Positions 20,314 through 22,762 of a stretch of 22,762 nt of DNA are shown piece after piece. Made by a program: the position numbers and the translations under genes. The DNA comes from Saccoglossus kowalevskii (lineage: Eukaryota > Hemichordata > Enteropneusta > Harrimaniidae). Position 1 is the first letter of the stretch. The number at the start of each line of letters is the position of its first letter. Under the pieces are notes generated by a model. It was not told the origin of the DNA, did not search any database, and was given only the letters and a program-made list of their open reading frames with translations. Location: the NCBI RefSeq assembly GCF_000003605.2, contig NW_003136333.1:222589-245350 (forward strand). The letters are read 5' to 3'.

Positions 20314-20941
20314 CTACAATAACAGAAATGTCATCATGTCTTTTATTTTTATCAGATTGAGACTTTTGAGTCATTTATGGATGAAATGACAACTATTGCA
20401 TCTTCTTCGGCATTGGTAAATCAACAAAATCAAGTGACAGTGTATTTTTCGCTGTACTTACGTATATTAATCTCATCACATTTCATCCCAAATCACTGAA
20501 CAACAACAACAACGACAAAACACAATATGTTTTTATCAATGCAAAATTCCACCTAAGGTGTTTGACCATTAGAAAACTCAAGGAGATGGTAGAAAAACTA
20601 TGCAAATTATTTAGTTTTCACTTAGTTTTGAAGAATAATGTTGGTATTTGTTTTTGACTTTCTTCTATGAAATGTGTATGATTTAGAAATAAATTTTGTA
20701 GTAAATGTTTTCTTAAATGTACCATATATCACCTCTCTGACTTTCTCATGGTCATCCCCTAATATCAAAAAATTAAAATAGTCACTCGTTTGCACTCCAC
20801 ACACTAAACTAGGATGTGTTTTCTAAAAACCTGAATGTATGTGGCCACCAGACCTCAAAACATGCTGTGACAGTTAGATTCCTATCCCAGACTACAATCA
20901 TTAATCATCCAGACGCACTCATCCATACATCAACATATTAC
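20314..20941. other. Putative intron sequence
   Basis: If the minus-strand exons are real, this is the intron between 20942 and the microexon. A strong donor (TAC|GTAAGTAC, minus, at 20461) with a TG-rich acceptor 34 bases upstream exists, but every frame of that interval has a stop. Confidence 0.4.
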
Positions 20942-21047
20942 CTGCAGATTTAGGTGAAAACTTATCTCGATGTGCCGCACACATAGCGAGCAACCTGTAT
21001 CCCAAATCTAAATCATATCCTTGCTGCGCTGCTACTCGACTAACAAC
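20942..21047 (-). CDS. Internal protein-coding exon, gene unidentified
   Basis: This is the best coding evidence in the window. On the minus strand a long pyrimidine tract (TTTTTCTTCTTTTTCTAAAG) gives an acceptor at 21048. The exon is 106 bases and ends CTGCAG before donor GTAATA. Only one frame is open: 35 codons plus one base, [20 protein letters not shown] followed by [15 protein letters not shown]. It is less AT-rich than its surroundings, uses GCG, CGA and GTG codons, and gives an amphipathic helix-rich peptide with a basic C-terminal turn. It looks like part of a helical-repeat or solenoid protein, but I cannot name the family; the HRD is not in a kinase context. The gene's other exons would lie beyond the right edge (upstream) and at lower coordinates (downstream). 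Confidence 0.6.
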
Positions 21048-21993
21048 CTTTAGAAAAAGAAGAAAAATAAATGTTTTATCAGTCAGTATGTAGTTTCTCT
21101 TTTCAAAGACTTTTCAACCCAATTGTGGCTCCATTCTTTGAATGGTTAACTAGCAGTTCTTACTGGTTGTATGTCATAAACTATAAATTAAATACAACCG
21201 ATCAAATCCATAGGATTCAGTAGAAAACCATTACGGGTATATTTATTAGGTTTCCATTGGTTGCTAAGAAAACAATGTAGCATTGTTCATAATTACCACT
21301 CAATATCAAGACATTAAGTGCACATCTTATCAGCAAAGTATGAAAAGCCAAGTATGGATCAGCAACAAATGTCATTCCATCCAATATGTCTGATTGCCAA
21401 TTATTTTTAAATCACAATAGAACCTTAAGGCAGCAATTGCATAGCTTATTCCTAATTCTGAAAGAAGATGTCACTCATATTTACTCATGTTTGGATAAGC
21501 AACAAATTCTATCCACTATATACGTCAGCACAATGTCTAAATTTATCTGATCTGACCGAGATGAACCCAATCAAACCATCAAAGTGGTCAGTGCAGTGTA
21601 ATCCCCTCTTTCATTGTCAAGGTTTCCCTTTAAACTCAAAGCTAGCGTACATAAGTGATGCTGAACAATAGATGTTTATAACGTCACAGGGTTGTTTACT
21701 GTCAACAACGTTGGTAGCAGTGACAATTTGTATTTTGGGTTGTTAGGGAGTCACGCAGCAGCAACTTATTTTATGGAAAAGGATTTGAACAAATCATATT
21801 CATGTGTTTTTTGTTGATTGTTTCACCGTTCAAAATACTTAACAGGGCAGCACATTTAATATGGTGACACTATTTTATGTAAAGTCTGCAGAAGCTAGAA
21901 CAAGGGTCACGCCATGGCACCTCACACCAGTAATCAGAATAACAGTATGCATGAAAAGTTGACGTAGTTCTACCATACAAAAAACAGGATATA
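21048..21993. other. Putative upstream intron, non-coding
   Basis: No further exon on the minus strand could be supported between the 106-bp exon and the terminal minisatellite. The plus frame at 21468-21671 has no splice or start support. Confidence 0.45.
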
Positions 21994-22762
21994 GGACCAC
22001 CTAGAAAGATATGACACATGGCCACCAATAAAGTTATGACACATGGCCACCTACAAAGACATGGCACATGGCCACCTACAAAGACATGGCACAGGGCAAC
22101 CTACAAAGACATGATGAAGGGCCACCTACAAAGACATGATGCAGGGCCACCTACAAAGACATGGCACAGGGCCACCTACAAAGACATGGCCCAGGGTCAC
22201 CTACAAAGACATGATGCAGGGCCACCTACAAATACATGGCACAGGGCAACCTACAAAGACATGGCACAGGGCCACCTACAGACATGATGTAGGGCCACCT
22301 ACAAAGACATGGCACAGGGCCACCTACAAAGACATGGCACAGGGCAACATACAAAGACATGGCCCAGGGCCACCTACAAAGACATGGCCCAGGGCCACCT
22401 ACAAATACATGGCACATGGCCACCTACAAATACATGGCACAGGGTCACCTACAAAGACATGACACAGGGCCACCTACAAAGACGTGATGAAGGGCCACCT
22501 ACAAAGACATGATGAAGGGCCACCTACAAAGACATGATGCAGGGCCACCTACAAAGACATGATGCAGGGCCACCTACAAAGACATGGCACAGGGCCACCT
22601 ACAAAGACATGGCACAGGGCCACCTACAAAGACATGGCACAGGGCCACCTACAAAGACATGGCCCAGGGCCACCTACAAAGACACGATGCAGGGCCACCT
22701 ACAAATACATGGCACAGGGCAACCTACAAAGACATGGCACAGGGCAACCTACAAAGACATGG
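21994..22762 (+). repeat. 25-bp minisatellite, about 30 units, open at the right edge
   Basis: A partial unit at 21994-22007 is followed by 30 full units from 22008 and the start of a 31st at 22756. The core is GGGCCACCTACAAAGACATG. Every unit is 25 bp except the eleventh (22258-22280), which lost two A bases. Units vary at three places: GGCAC, GGCCC, GATGC or GATGA after GACAT; GGCC, GGCA or GGTC; and GAC or TAC at the start. The first three units (CACATGG) form the divergent left edge. The consensus has no stop in any plus frame, and 25 is not a multiple of three, so long overlapping plus frames and a minus frame appear. They read the same bases in rotating frames and are not genes. The array runs off the window. 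Confidence 0.95.

Noticed and set aside
20462-20495. 34-bp minus-strand interval between a TG-rich tract/CAG and GTAAGTAC
   Set aside because: All three frames contain a stop, so it cannot be a coding internal exon.
21870-22067. Minus-strand frame rich in C, W and P at the minisatellite edge
   Set aside because: Its first part is antisense of the repeat units and the rest has no support.
22226-22423. Minus-strand frame inside the minisatellite
   Set aside because: Pure antisense translation of the 25-bp units (CHVFVGGP-type motifs), not a gene.
1-22762. CRISPR array, operon, phage or bacterial defence system
   Set aside because: The regular repeats are contiguous minisatellites without unique spacers, and there are no long open frames or ribosome binding sites; the sequence is eukaryotic in character.

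Overview
The window looks like non-coding DNA from a metazoan, most likely an AT-rich marine invertebrate. I cannot name the phylum. The evidence is eukaryotic: no open frame above about 113 codons, splice-bounded exon-sized open frames, decayed LINE 3' ends, a solo LTR, minisatellites and hairpin elements. There is no operon, Shine-Dalgarno or prokaryotic gene structure. Most of the window reads as intron and/or intergenic sequence.

The best coding evidence is on the minus strand at 20942-21047: a 106-base internal exon with a long pyrimidine tract, AG acceptor, GTAATA donor and a single open frame. Downstream on the same strand, a 33-base microexon candidate (20281-20313) and a 49-base candidate (18712-18760) have compatible phases and could belong to the same gene. 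Weaker exon candidates lie at 864-1003 (minus), 2626-2871 (minus), 9818-9877 (plus), 11481-11518 (plus) and 13434-13782 (minus). I recognise none of these products.

Mobile elements: a 347-bp solo LTR (5487-5833) has TG...CA ends, a perfect 5-bp target duplication (ATGCA), a TATA box and an AATAAA signal. Two frameshifted, 5'-truncated LINE ORF2 C-terminal remnants lie at 4703-5114 and 19183-19594. Two inverted-repeat elements (4596-4683, 8505-8617) resemble MITE remnants.

Tandem repeats: a two-copy 74-bp duplication (3426-3573), a 47/49-bp minisatellite (17994-18375) and a 25-bp minisatellite (about 21994 to beyond the right edge). The last has ordered unit variants that suggest higher-order duplication. 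Its unit lacks stop codons in all three plus frames, so the open frames there are artefacts.

Possible regulatory sites are a ZNF143/Staf-like pair with a YY1-like motif (3292-3355) and a CTCF-like site (16574-16588). I see no clear previously undescribed system. The most interesting items are the minus-strand exon chain, the solo LTR and the higher-order structure of the terminal minisatellite.
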